Positions 6,894 through 14,603 are shown, numbered from the stretch's first letter. The stretch: 25,358 bases of DNA from an uncultured Bacilli bacterium (GCA_934130265.1 CAKOYC010000006.1:1-25358), one strand, 5' to 3'. Made by a program: numbers and translations. Notes: generated by a model from the letters alone, not told the origin.

Positions 6894-7613
6894 TTAACAT
6901 CCTTTATCTAAATAACAAGTATTATTTTTATCACTTACTTGTTTTAATACTTTTTTAATCTTATTATATGTTTCTTTTTCCATTTCTTTAGTAAGTTTCA
7001 TATAACCATCAGTTTGTTTATCACTAATACCTGTTGTTAACTCTTTAGCTTTACCATCTATAACACTAACAATACTTGGAACATAGATTCTTTTCTCTCC
7101 AACTTTTATCTCATTATTATCACTATCTGTTAAAGTATAATCTTCTAAAACAGATTCTAATTTTTCAAGTAGTTTACTATAGTCTTTACTACCTTTCTTA
7201 ACTAGTTTTGGTTTATTATCATCATCTAGTTCAAAAGTATCTCTAATATCTTTTACATCTATATAATATACTTCTTGATTTAATTCTTTAGAAACTGATG
7301 CAAGAGTTGGTACTACACTACGACACCATGGACATGTATCAAAGCCAAAGTATAAAACAAAAGATTTCTTTTTATCAATTAACTCTAATACTTCTTCTGT
7401 AGTTTTATAAACTATTTTATTTTTACTATCAATGGTTATCTCACGGTATTTCTTACCATGGTCATTCTTCTTACCATTTAACTTTTCATATTCTTCTTTA
7501 AACTTTATACCATCAGTCTGACTATTATTAGTAATTACTTTTTGTATATTAAGAACTAGTACTATAGCTGCTAGTACAGTTACTATTATCATAAATAATT
7601 TATTATCTTTCAC
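6894..7613 (-). CDS. Membrane-anchored thioredoxin-domain protein with CPWC active site
   Basis: The 239-residue protein has one N-terminal membrane anchor (about 6-23) and an outward-facing thioredoxin domain (about 70-230). The catalytic motif is FDTCPWCRSVVPTL, with Cys94 and Cys97. A cis-proline follows in IYVPSIVSV (Pro179). Two further Cys close the protein (233 and 239), so it may form a second disulfide. The domain resembles the thioredoxin-like proteins described as bacteriocin transport accessory proteins, but no bacteriocin genes are near, so a general extracytoplasmic thiol role is safer. The GTG start fits GGAGGG seven bases upstream; the nearer ATG is out of frame. Its leader is the source of a repeat copied at 8676-8725. 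Confidence 0.83.
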   Translation of the reverse strand: MKDNKLFMIIVTVLAAIVLVLNIQKVITNNSQTDGIKFKEEYEKLNGKKNDHGKKYREITIDSKNKIVYKTTEEVLELIDKKKSFVLYFGFDTCPWCRSVVPTLASVSKELNQEVYYIDVKDIRDTFELDDDNKPKLVKKGSKDYSKLLEKLESVLEDYTLTDSDNNEIKVGEKRIYVPSIVSVIDGKAKELTTGISDKQTDGYMKLTKEMEKETYNKIKKVLKQVSDKNNTCYLDKGC

Positions 7614-7620
7614 TTCTCAT

Positions 7621-7670
7621 CCCTCCAACTACATTAATTTTATCATGCAAGAAGAGATAAGTCATTATTT
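7621..7670 (-). repeat. Thioredoxin-gene leader, original copy of duplicated 50-bp segment
   Basis: This 50-bp stretch holds the GGAGGG ribosome binding site and upstream leader of the membrane thioredoxin gene. It matches 8676-8725 at 49 of 50 positions in the same orientation. It probably includes the promoter: TAAAAT is readable on the minus strand. This is the natural location, since it directly serves an intact gene. Confidence 0.85.
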
Positions 7671-7684
7671 ATTTTTAGGTGAAA

Positions 7685-7710
7685 CAAAAAAATTGAGCTA
7701 GTAACTCAAT
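7685..7710 (-). terminator. Terminator of the DUF2752 gene
   Basis: ATTGAG and CTCAAT (7692-7697, 7705-7710) form a stem with a seven-base loop. It is followed on the minus strand by a run of T, and it overlaps the gene's last codons. Confidence 0.7.
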
Positions 7711-8074
7711 AAAGTAATGGATTATTATAATTTATAATAAATACAATAATTAATACCAATAAGCAAACAACTATTAGTAATACTTTGTATTTATTTAACC
7801 AATTTATTAGTATTTTTTCTTTATTAAAGATTATAAATAACAGATATATACCAAAAATCACTAAAATTGGTATACATAAAACATTATATGATAGGCTTTT
7901 TAAAATATCTAATTTTAATAGTGCAAGGAAGCCTCTTGTCAGTCCACAACCGGGACATGGAATCTTAAAAAGCCTATAAAAAGGGCATATTCTAATATTA
8001 AGCATATTTAATATTAAAGATAATACCCCCAACATCAAAAAATCTAGGAACAACCATTTACATTTAGACTTCAT
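7706..8074 (-). CDS. DUF2752 family membrane protein
   Basis: The 122-residue protein has three hydrophobic segments (about 6-24, 50-69 and 82-105 from the chosen start). The defining motif of the family, PCPGCGLTRG, comes after ICPFYRLFKI and carries a Cys-x-x-Cys pair. Members are small inner-membrane proteins of unknown role, often found near TM2-domain proteins, as here. An ATG two codons upstream (8080) lies only two bases after AGAGGAT, too close for initiation, so the start at 8074 is preferred. A terminator overlaps its end. The CxxC may bind metal or form a disulfide; this is speculation. Confidence 0.85.
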   Translation of the reverse strand: MKSKCKWLFLDFLMLGVLSLILNMLNIRICPFYRLFKIPCPGCGLTRGFLALLKLDILKSLSYNVLCIPILVIFGIYLLFIIFNKEKILINWLNKYKVLLIVVCLLVLIIVFIINYNNPLLY

Positions 8075-8157
8075 AAACATATCCTCTCATCTGATAGAAG
8101 TACAAACCCATTTAAGTATGGGATATGTGTCATTTTTAGTTTATAACGATTTTTATA

Positions 8158-8493
8158 CTAAATAATCATTGATAATGTTGCTAAATTTTTTTGTTTTGCT
8201 TTCTTAGTAATTGTAAACCAATCAATAATTGTTAATACTCCACAACAACCACCTGTTAATAGCTTTAAGATTCCCATTCCAGTATCACCTAACATGAATC
8301 TATCTATTCCAAGTGATCCTAAGAATATGGAAACTAACAATAATGTTGTAGGATCCTTTAACTCACAAGCTTGAACACTTAAAAAAGTACTATCATCTGC
8401 TGTTTCTAATTTCTGCCTAATAATTGGAATTGCAGATGGCTCAAAGTATTTAGCATTAGTAGTTAAATATAAATCAATTTTTTGTTTATCCAT
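8158..8493 (-). CDS. TM2 domain-containing membrane protein
   Basis: The 111-residue protein ends in a TM2 domain. LLLVSIFLGSLGIDRFMLGD (about 51-70) shows the G-x-x-G-x-D-R-F-x-L-G signature. GILKLLTGGCCGVLTIIDWF then forms the second segment, with the usual W-x-x-D-like turn changed to IDWF. About 45 polar residues precede it, as in other bacterial members. The domain is two short membrane helices joined by a tight turn; its function is unknown. AAGGAG lies seven bases upstream of the ATG. The next gene on the strand is the DUF2752 protein, 77 bases away, and the pair likely works together. Confidence 0.88.
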   Translation of the reverse strand: MDKQKIDLYLTTNAKYFEPSAIPIIRQKLETADDSTFLSVQACELKDPTTLLLVSIFLGSLGIDRFMLGDTGMGILKLLTGGCCGVLTIIDWFTITKKAKQKNLATLSMII

Positions 8494-8562
8494 AATTTAC
8501 TCCTTCCATATAAAGTATAACTTAAAAAAAACACTTTGTGAATAATTATTTTTATATTTACA

Positions 8563-8675
8563 GTTAATTGACGCATTTTAGTTATTAGTATAGAATAATA
8601 AGTAAATTTGGAGGCAGTAAGTATATGAAAAAAATTATTAAAAGATTAATATTATTCACTAGTGCTGCAACTATT
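8563..8675 (+). repeat. Duplicate of the phosphodiesterase promoter and gene start
   Basis: This 113-bp segment matches 11405-11517 at 111 positions. It contains the whole promoter, ribosome binding site and first 17 codons of the glycerophosphodiester phosphodiesterase gene. It is in the same orientation, about 2.8 kb upstream of the original. The match stops exactly where the 8676-8725 repeat begins. Confidence 0.92.
8568..8596 (+). promoter_or_regulatory. Duplicated sigma-70-type promoter
   Basis: TTGACG (8568-8573), a 17-base spacer and TAGAAT (8591-8596), identical to the promoter at 11410-11438. It now drives transcription toward a chimeric ORF and antisense across the GreA-like gene end. 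Confidence 0.65.
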
Positions 8676-8771
8676 CCCTCCAACTACATTAATTTTATCA
8701 TGCAAAAAGAGATAAGTCATTATTTTTTTATATCTAGTATTTTCCCTTCTACCTTTTCTTTTAATATATAA
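8625..8771 (+). pseudogene. Chimeric 48-codon ORF from a duplicated gene start
   Basis: The first 17 codons copy the signal-like N-terminus of the phosphodiesterase, with two amino-acid changes. The reading then runs antisense through the copied thioredoxin leader and into the 3' end of the GreA-like gene, stopping at 8771. It keeps a full GGAGG (8610-8614) and promoter, so it could be transcribed and translated. The resulting hydrophobic peptide has no expected function. It is best seen as an accident of duplication, although antisense transcription over the GreA-like gene end could have an effect. Confidence 0.6.
8676..8725 (-). repeat. Duplicate of the thioredoxin-gene leader
   Basis: 49 of 50 positions match 7621-7670. 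The copy abuts the 113-bp duplicate at 8675/8676 with no spacer, and it overlaps the stop codon of the GreA-like gene (8720-8722). The copied GGAGGG therefore faces antisense phosphodiesterase sequence instead of a gene. Confidence 0.9.
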
Positions 8772-9208
8772 TAGGTAAACTCTTCATTTATCTTTTTTCC
8801 TAATAAAGACTTTCCTAAGGGACTATTTACTGTTATATGTAATATTTCATTATCTAAATCACTTTTAGTATTACCACTAATCTTATACCAATCTCTTTCT
8901 ATTTCATTATCACTAAATGTTAATTCAACTAAGACTATATCTTCTATTCCTATTTTATCACTATCACATTTTTCAATAATTTCTATTTTATTAAGACCCT
9001 TTAATTTATTTTCATATTCTAAGAATAACTGATATTCATATCTTCTAGCTTCTTCATAAGCGAAATTATCATGCCATCCATCACCATAGGCATCATCTGA
9101 AACATATTCTGTTATATCAATATTATTTTTCTCTATCTTCTTTTTAATATTTTCCAATTCTTCAAGATACTTCTGGTATCCTTCTTTACTTAAATATATC
9201 TTATCCAT
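8720..9208 (-). CDS. GreA/GreB-family transcription factor
   Basis: The 162-residue protein has the two Gre domains. An N-terminal coiled-coil hairpin begins YLSKEGYQKYLEELENIKKK. The C-terminal FKBP-like domain carries the family signature HITVNSPLGKSLLGKK (about 124-139). Gre factors enter the secondary channel of RNA polymerase and stimulate cleavage of backtracked RNA. The tip loop here reads DDAYGDGWHDNFAYEEA (about 38-54). It keeps paired acidic residues but departs from the usual GDLSENAEY of GreA, so it may be a paralogue with a different effect. AGGAGGAG precedes the ATG. It starts eight bases after the HelD stop, and the two are one operon. Its last codons overlap the duplicated leader. 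Confidence 0.86.
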   Translation of the reverse strand: MDKIYLSKEGYQKYLEELENIKKKIEKNNIDITEYVSDDAYGDGWHDNFAYEEARRYEYQLFLEYENKLKGLNKIEIIEKCDSDKIGIEDIVLVELTFSDNEIERDWYKISGNTKSDLDNEILHITVNSPLGKSLLGKKINEEFTYYILKEKVEGKILDIKK

Positions 9209-9216
9209 AACTCCTC

Positions 9217-11229
9217 CTATAAATAATATAAATGTAGTTCATGTTGACATCTAGTACAAGCGATATAGTATAGATACTTATCTACTTCCTTAAAGGGATT
9301 ATCTAAACTATTGTAGACAATAACACTATCAAACTCTAATCCTTTAGCTAAATAACTAGGGGCAATAACAAAATCTTTTCTAAAGTTTTTACTATCTATA
9401 GTAAGTAGTGATAAATCATAAATTGACTCTAATTTCTTATAAAGTTTTTCTGCCATTTCCATATCTTTAGTAATGATAGCAAGTGATTTATATTTACTTT
9501 TTAGTTTAGGTATAAGATCTAGTAAATCATCTTTTTGGTGTTTAGTAACTGGAATATTATTATCTCTTCTAATAGCACAAACATGAGATAGGCCTAGTAT
9601 CTTATTAGTATATTCAATAATTTCTTTACTTGATCTATAAGTCTTTAAAAGTTCTAGATAAATACTTGAATCAAAGATATCTTTTAACTCTTCTAAAGAT
9701 TTATAGTTTATATAAGGATTCATATTCTGATTAATATCTCCTAAGATAGTAAATGATGCCTTCTTAAATATCTTCTTCATCATTTGATATTGTAAATAAT
9801 TATAGTCTTGGGCTTCATCTACTACTACTTGTTTAATATCTCCTTCATAAGGAAAACCTTCTAGTATTCCTTTTAAGTAAGCGAATAGTAAAGCATCTTC
9901 ATAAGAGAGTTCTTTAGTTTTTAATATTTCTTTTTCTTCCTCTTCTAGTAGTTGATACTTACTATATTTACTTTTATAAAAATTAACATATAATGATTTA
10001 TAATTTTTCTTAAAGTTTGCGTTATCTATAATTATTTTTTCAATAGTAGCTCTTTTCTTACCTTCACTACCATAGTAGTTTAGTGACAATTTCTTAGCTA
10101 TTTCTCTTATTCTTTCAAAGAAAGGGAAACGACTATATTTATCATGTAAGAGATAGTTTATTTCTTCTTTACTAACAGTATTAACTTTATCAAGTTCTAA
10201 GTCTTTTATAACTTTAGCATCTAATATATAGTCATTTATATAATTATCTAAATCTATTACTATTTCTCGTGATTGTTTATATATTATAAGATCTTTTCTT
10301 TTGTTACTACCTTCATAAAACCTTGCTATAAAGTTAGTAAATGGCTCTACATTTTTATATTCTTTTATAAAGTAAGATAGATAATCACTAAAGGTTGTTT
10401 CTTTAGTATTTTCTTCTCCTAACTCTGGTAGAACATTAGATATATAGGATGAGAATACTTCATTTGGTGAGAATATTAAGATGTCTTTTGATGATAAATT
10501 ATCTATTCTATATAAAAGAAAAGCTATACGATGAAGAGCTACTGATGTTTTTCCAGACCCTGCTATTCCTTGTACTATTAGATTCTTATCTTCTAGATTT
10601 CTTATTACTAAGTTCTGTTCTTTTTGGATAGTATTAACAACATTTTTCATCTTATCACTACTATTATTAGCTAGTACTTCTTGTAATACTTCATCATCAA
10701 TATTTAATGAATTATCAAAGACTGCTAGTAATTTATTATCTTTTATTTGGTACTGTCTTTTAGAATACAAGGTACCTGATATTATCCCTTCTGGTGCTAA
10801 GTACTTACAAGGTCCTGTCTCATAGTCATAGAATACACTACAGATAGGACTTCGCCAGTCATATAGAATATTGTTATAATTATCATCTTTTAGATAAGTA
10901 AGAGACATATAAATATTATAGTTTTTACCATCCTCATCTTGATATTTAAAGGATGCAAAATAAGGCTTGGAAGCAATTAAACATATTCTTTTAAAATACA
11001 TTCTCTTAGCAAGTATTCTTCTAGCTTCCATTTCATTATTTGATAAAACTTGATTAAATTCAGCTCTATCGAAAGAACTCTTATCTTGCCATGCTAATTT
11101 TTGAAATTCTCTAAACTCTTCTAAGTCTCCTACTACTTCTTTAGCAAGATTATCTCTTACTAGTTTTACCTCTTTACTAATAGTTTTTAATTTTCTTTGT
11201 TCTTTTTGAAATTCATCTTTTGTTATCAT
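9217..11229 (-). CDS. helD: RNA polymerase recycling motor HelD
   Basis: The 670-residue protein is a superfamily 1 helicase-like ATPase of the HelD type. An N-terminal coiled-coil segment (about 1-80) corresponds to the arm that reaches into the RNA polymerase secondary channel. Then comes YDWRSPICSVFYDYETGP, typical of HelD. Walker A is GIAGSGKTS (221-229), Walker B is VVVDEAQD (468-475), and the C-terminus carries YIACTRCQHELHL. HelD binds stalled polymerase and uses ATP to release DNA and RNA. The length is slightly below the 770 or so of the Bacillus subtilis protein. GGGAGGTG precedes the ATG, and a long leader with a hairpin lies upstream. It is co-transcribed with a GreA-like factor that targets the same channel. 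Confidence 0.94.
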   Translation of the reverse strand: MITKDEFQKEQRKLKTISKEVKLVRDNLAKEVVGDLEEFREFQKLAWQDKSSFDRAEFNQVLSNNEMEARRILAKRMYFKRICLIASKPYFASFKYQDEDGKNYNIYMSLTYLKDDNYNNILYDWRSPICSVFYDYETGPCKYLAPEGIISGTLYSKRQYQIKDNKLLAVFDNSLNIDDEVLQEVLANNSSDKMKNVVNTIQKEQNLVIRNLEDKNLIVQGIAGSGKTSVALHRIAFLLYRIDNLSSKDILIFSPNEVFSSYISNVLPELGEENTKETTFSDYLSYFIKEYKNVEPFTNFIARFYEGSNKRKDLIIYKQSREIVIDLDNYINDYILDAKVIKDLELDKVNTVSKEEINYLLHDKYSRFPFFERIREIAKKLSLNYYGSEGKKRATIEKIIIDNANFKKNYKSLYVNFYKSKYSKYQLLEEEEKEILKTKELSYEDALLFAYLKGILEGFPYEGDIKQVVVDEAQDYNYLQYQMMKKIFKKASFTILGDINQNMNPYINYKSLEELKDIFDSSIYLELLKTYRSSKEIIEYTNKILGLSHVCAIRRDNNIPVTKHQKDDLLDLIPKLKSKYKSLAIITKDMEMAEKLYKKLESIYDLSLLTIDSKNFRKDFVIAPSYLAKGLEFDSVIVYNSLDNPFKEVDKYLYYIACTRCQHELHLYYL

Positions 11230-11252
11230 TTATTATTACACCTCCCTTTAAT

Positions 11253-11285
11253 AAAAGCCAAAAAGCTGCATATCAATTTATGCAG
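11253..11285 (-). terminator. Terminator-like hairpin in the helD leader
   Basis: On the minus strand CTGCATA and TATGCAG (11279-11285 with 11266-11272) make a perfect 7-bp stem with a six-base loop. CTTTTTGG and then CTTTT follow. It lies between a possible upstream promoter and the helD ribosome binding site, about 25 bases before the latter. It could attenuate helD or simply end transcripts from the right. Confidence 0.45.
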
Positions 11286-11404
11286 TTCCTTTTGTAATTT
11301 CTTGCAAGTTGTAAGCAAACGTCACATCAAATATAACATATAAATATTATAAAGGAAAGAGTTTTTATCTTTAAATTCAAATGGCAGTTAATGTTTTGTT
11401 TACG

Positions 11405-11517
11405 GTTAATTGACGCATTTTAGTTATTAGTATAGAATAATAAGTAAATTTGGAGGCAGTAAGTATATGAAAAAAATTGTTAAAAGATTACTATTATTCA
11501 CTAGTGCTGCAACTATT
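11405..11517 (+). repeat. Original copy of the duplicated promoter and gene start
   Basis: This 113-bp segment precedes and opens the intact phosphodiesterase gene and matches 8563-8675 at 111 positions. It is the likely source of the duplication, since the gene continues intact beyond it. Confidence 0.9.
11410..11438 (+). promoter_or_regulatory. Promoter of the phosphodiesterase gene
   Basis: TTGACG (11410-11415), a 17-base spacer and TAGAAT (11433-11438) lie just before GGAGGCAG and the ATG at 11467. An almost identical copy is kept at 8568. Confidence 0.75.
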
Positions 11518-12411
11518 GCTACATCATCTATTGCATATAAATTATCACACGATACACAAACTGGTTTTATAAAAGATCTTACTGATTTCTTTAGTGATGA
11601 TAATGACTTTTCTATCGTAGCTCATAGAGGTTTTTCTTCTCTTGCTATTGAAAATACTAAAGATGCTTTAGAACTTGCTAATAACACTTCTTATATTGAT
11701 ATGGTTGAATTTGATATTAGATTAACTAATGATGACAAACTAGTCTTATCACATAATAATACCGTTGATACTTTAAAAGGAAAGACTATTAAAATATCAG
11801 ATAGTCTAAGTAGTAAATTATTAAGAGAAGAATTAATTTATAAGAGGCCTTGGACTAAATCATATATTAATACTCTTAGTGAAATAGATGGATTAGTTAT
11901 TAGGAAAAGATTTGAAAATCTAAATAATAAAACTTATAAGTTAATCACTCTTAGTGATGCTATTAATATATGTAAAGATAAAAAAATATTACTTGATTTA
12001 AAATTTAATAATGATACAAGAAAGTTTATAACTGCTGTAGAAGAAGAACTTAAAGATAAAGATACTGATAATATGACTTTTCAAAGTTCTAATTTACTTG
12101 CCCTACTTTGTCTAGAAAAAGAAAAGAAAGATTATAATTATCAAGCTATTATTAATTCTAAAGATAAGCTTAACTATATTAGTCTATTTGATAATATCGC
12201 TTTAAAAGAACAATTAGTAACCTATAAAGTAATTGATGAATTAGAAAAAGATAATAAAAATGTATCTATTTGGACTATTAATTCCGTTAAAGAACTAGAT
12301 AGCGTTTTAAATAAAGTAGATGATTATTATAAGGATATAACATATATCACTGATTATCCTGATATAATTAATTATGAACTACAAAAGAAAACCTTAACTA
12401 AAACTAATTAA
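11467..12411 (+). CDS. Glycerophosphodiester phosphodiesterase
   Basis: The 314-residue enzyme hydrolyses glycerophosphodiesters to sn-glycerol 3-phosphate and an alcohol. An N-terminal hydrophobic stretch after MKKIVKR (8-24) is a signal peptide or membrane anchor, so it acts outside. The TIM-barrel active site begins with VAHRG (His53, Arg54) and IENT (Glu62). MVEFDIRLTNDDKLVLSHNN follows with Glu81, Asp83 and the second catalytic His96. DLKF and VSIWTINS mark later barrel strands. It has a strong promoter and GGAGGCAG, and shares a bidirectional terminator with the convergent YitT gene. A truncated copy of its promoter and start lies at 8563-8675. Substrates may be phospholipid or teichoic-acid breakdown products; which is unknown. 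Confidence 0.9.
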   Translation: MKKIVKRLLLFTSAATIATSSIAYKLSHDTQTGFIKDLTDFFSDDNDFSIVAHRGFSSLAIENTKDALELANNTSYIDMVEFDIRLTNDDKLVLSHNNTVDTLKGKTIKISDSLSSKLLREELIYKRPWTKSYINTLSEIDGLVIRKRFENLNNKTYKLITLSDAINICKDKKILLDLKFNNDTRKFITAVEEELKDKDTDNMTFQSSNLLALLCLEKEKKDYNYQAIINSKDKLNYISLFDNIALKEQLVTYKVIDELEKDNKNVSIWTINSVKELDSVLNKVDDYYKDITYITDYPDIINYELQKKTLTKTN

Positions 12412-12419
12412 GGTTTTTT
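12388..12419. terminator. Bidirectional terminator between phosphodiesterase and YitT genes
   Basis: A perfect 10-bp stem (AAAACCTTAA at 12388-12397, TTAAGGTTTT at 12408-12417) is followed by T's on the plus strand and by TTTTCTTTT on the minus strand. The stop codons of both convergent genes lie within or beside it. Confidence 0.85.
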
Positions 12420-13294
12420 ATATTTTGATGAACTTTTTTTATTTTCTTAGTAGACTTAATATGCTCCCCAATTACTTCTGATACTTCTAAGATAGTAATA
12501 AAAGCTCTATCATCCATCTCTTCTACTATTTTCTTAAGTTCAAATATTTCAATTCTAGTTAAGACACAGTATAGTACTTCTTTATCACCACTAATTAAAC
12601 CTTGTCCTTTAATAAATGTTACTGTTCTACCTAGTCTTTTATATATTTCTTCAGCAAGAGCAGTTCCATTACTAGTAACAATTAAAGCAGCTTTCGCTTG
12701 TTCTAATCCTTCTGATACAAAGTCTATTACTTTAAAAGTTATAAAGTAAGTAAGTAGTGAGTATAAGGCTCTATCAAGGCCAAAGATAAATCCTGCTACT
12801 GTATAGATAATAAGGTTAAAACATAATACTACTTGTCCTACTGATAAAGATGTTTTCTTACTAATTACGATAGCTACTGATTCTGTTCCATCAACACATC
12901 CACCAAAGTGAATAATTAGACCAACTCCTACTCCTAGTAAAACACCTCCAAAGACAGTGGCTAGTAATATTTGTTCTGTTAATGGTTCTACATTATGAAA
13001 TAGATTTAAACATAAAGAGAATAGCCCCATCGTATAAATAGTTCTTACTAAGAATCCTTTACCTAGGTTTCTAAATCCTACATAAACAAATGGTATATTA
13101 ATTAATAAAACCAGAATACTTAGTGGTATATTAGTTAATTTTGATACAATTATTGATATACCAGTAACTCCTCCATCTAGAATAGTATTAGGTATTAAGA
13201 ATGACTCTAGGGCATATGCTGCTATTACTGTACCTACTGTCAACATAATAAAAGAAATAATAAATTGTAAATACTTATTTTTTGTTTTATTCAT
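12404..13294 (-). CDS. YitT family membrane protein (DUF161/DUF2179)
   Basis: The 296-residue protein has five or six membrane helices in the first 190 residues (the YitT domain). Near the start is YALESFLIPNTILDGGVTGI, with the family's F-L-x-P-N-x-x-x-x-G-G-x-x-G pattern. HFGGCVDGTESVAI carries the second repeat. A cytosolic DUF2179 domain closes it (about 200-290), recognisable from KGQGLISGDKEVLYCVLTR. Members are abundant in Bacillota and their transport role is not settled. GAGGAGG lies a few bases before the ATG. It is convergent with the phosphodiesterase gene. Confidence 0.92.
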   Translation of the reverse strand: MNKTKNKYLQFIISFIMLTVGTVIAAYALESFLIPNTILDGGVTGISIIVSKLTNIPLSILVLLINIPFVYVGFRNLGKGFLVRTIYTMGLFSLCLNLFHNVEPLTEQILLATVFGGVLLGVGVGLIIHFGGCVDGTESVAIVISKKTSLSVGQVVLCFNLIIYTVAGFIFGLDRALYSLLTYFITFKVIDFVSEGLEQAKAALIVTSNGTALAEEIYKRLGRTVTFIKGQGLISGDKEVLYCVLTRIEIFELKKIVEEMDDRAFITILEVSEVIGEHIKSTKKIKKVHQNIKNLN

Positions 13295-13398
13295 TAACTC
13301 ATCCTCCTCATTGTAATTATAGCAAAATATATTTAATTTTTACATAGTATTTACTAAGTAATTTATCATATGTTATCATATAAATGGTGAAAATAGAA

Positions 13399-13815
13399 AT
13401 GGAAATATTAATTAGAGATTATAAAATAGAAGATAAAGAAAGTTTAGAACAGTTACTTAATGAACATTATAAAAATGTTAATATTGATAAGTTAGAAAAT
13501 AGTGATAAATCATTTAGTATTGTAGCAGTTAATGATAAAGAAGTAGTAGGTCATTTGCATATAGATATAATTAATGATTACTTTAGAAATATTAAGTTTG
13601 GTTATATAACTTATGTCTGTGTCAAAAAAGAATATCAAAATAGAAGAATTGGTACTTATCTTTTAGAAAAAGCTGATACTATTGCAAAGGATAATAATCT
13701 ATCTTATTATGAATTAACATCTAGATTAGAAAGAAGAGCAGCTCATCATTTATACTTAAAAAATGGGTTTGTAATTAGAGAGTCTACTATCTTTAAAAAG
13801 AATTATAGGTGGTAA
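13399..13815 (+). CDS. GNAT family N-acetyltransferase
   Basis: The protein is 138 residues from the preferred start. It begins with EILIRDYKIEDKESLEQLLN, a typical GNAT first strand and helix. ITYVCVKKEYQNRRIGTYLL carries the acetyl-CoA-binding loop (Q-N-R-R-I-G). HHLYLKNGF then gives the A-x-x-x-Y-x-x-x-G-F ending. An ATG five codons upstream (13384) has no ribosome binding site, while 13399 has GGTGA eight bases before it. The acyl acceptor is unknown. One base separates its stop from the start of the XRE regulator gene, so the two form an operon. Confidence 0.87.
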   Translation: MEILIRDYKIEDKESLEQLLNEHYKNVNIDKLENSDKSFSIVAVNDKEVVGHLHIDIINDYFRNIKFGYITYVCVKKEYQNRRIGTYLLEKADTIAKDNNLSYYELTSRLERRAAHHLYLKNGFVIRESTIFKKNYRW

Positions 13816-13816
13816 T

Positions 13817-14512
13817 ATGGATCAAGAAAAAATTGGAAAACTTATTAAAAAGATTAGACAAGATAATAATCTTACCCAACAAGAACTAGCTAAGAAATAT
13901 GGTATTACCTATCAAGCTGTCAGTAAATGGGAAAATGGTAAAGCTATCCCTGATATAGCCCTATTAAAGGAAATATGTCATGATTTTAATCTAGATATAA
14001 ATGACTTATTAGATGGGAATTATAAAAAGAAAAGTATTAATAAAAAGTATATATTAATTACAACTGTTATTATCATCTTAATTACTATATCTATTATAAC
14101 TTTCTATAATACTAAAAAAGAATACTTTCACTTTAAGACTTTATCCTCTAGTTGTAGTGCTTTTACGATTAAAGGAACAGTCGCTTATAATAATAATCAA
14201 TCATCTATTTATATATCAAATATAGATTATTGTGGTGGAGATGATAATACTATCTATAAAGAAATAGAATGTATTCTATATGAGAAAGATAAAAACAATA
14301 TTTCAAAAGAAATAAATAAGAAAAAAAGTAATAATTCTACTATTGAAGATTATTTAAAAAATATTACGTTTAAAGTAAATAATTATAATAGACTATGCAA
14401 AAATTTTACTGAAAACAGTCTTTATCTAACAGTTAAAGCTACTACTGATGATAATAAAATTACAACTTATGAAATACCTCTATCTATAAATGATGATTGC
14501 TTTATGAACTAA
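13817..14512 (+). CDS. XRE-family regulator with membrane anchor and extracytoplasmic domain
   Basis: The 231-residue protein starts with a Cro/C1-type helix-turn-helix (about 5-65). It includes NNLTQQELAKKYGITYQAVS and KWENGKAIPDI. One membrane helix follows (about 77-97, IIILITISIITFY). The C-terminal domain of about 130 residues must therefore lie outside. That domain has five Cys residues, which would allow disulfides. The layout suggests a one-component regulator that senses an external signal or is held at the membrane. It has AGGTGG upstream and is co-transcribed with the preceding acetyltransferase. The outer domain is not one I recognise. Confidence 0.88.
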   Translation: MDQEKIGKLIKKIRQDNNLTQQELAKKYGITYQAVSKWENGKAIPDIALLKEICHDFNLDINDLLDGNYKKKSINKKYILITTVIIILITISIITFYNTKKEYFHFKTLSSSCSAFTIKGTVAYNNNQSSIYISNIDYCGGDDNTIYKEIECILYEKDKNNISKEINKKKSNNSTIEDYLKNITFKVNNYNRLCKNFTENSLYLTVKATTDDNKITTYEIPLSINDDCFMN

Positions 14513-14536
14513 ACTCAACTAAGAGTTTAGTTTTTT
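14508..14536 (+). terminator. Terminator of the GNAT-XRE operon
   Basis: A perfect 9-bp stem (ACTAAACTC at 14508-14516, GAGTTTAGT at 14523-14531) with a six-base loop runs into six T's. It overlaps the XRE gene stop. Confidence 0.88.
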
Positions 14537-14603
14537 CAACTACTATTTTATTTATCTTTTATAAATTATTATTTATGATTAACTTATAAAGGAGATGTTA
14601 TTT

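Noticed and set aside
7785..7979. Plus-strand frame over the DUF2752 gene
   Set aside because: Antisense to the conserved PCPGCGLTR motif and without a ribosome binding site.
10449..10631. Plus-strand frame inside helD
   Set aside because: Fully antisense to the conserved ATPase core of HelD; an effect of codon bias.
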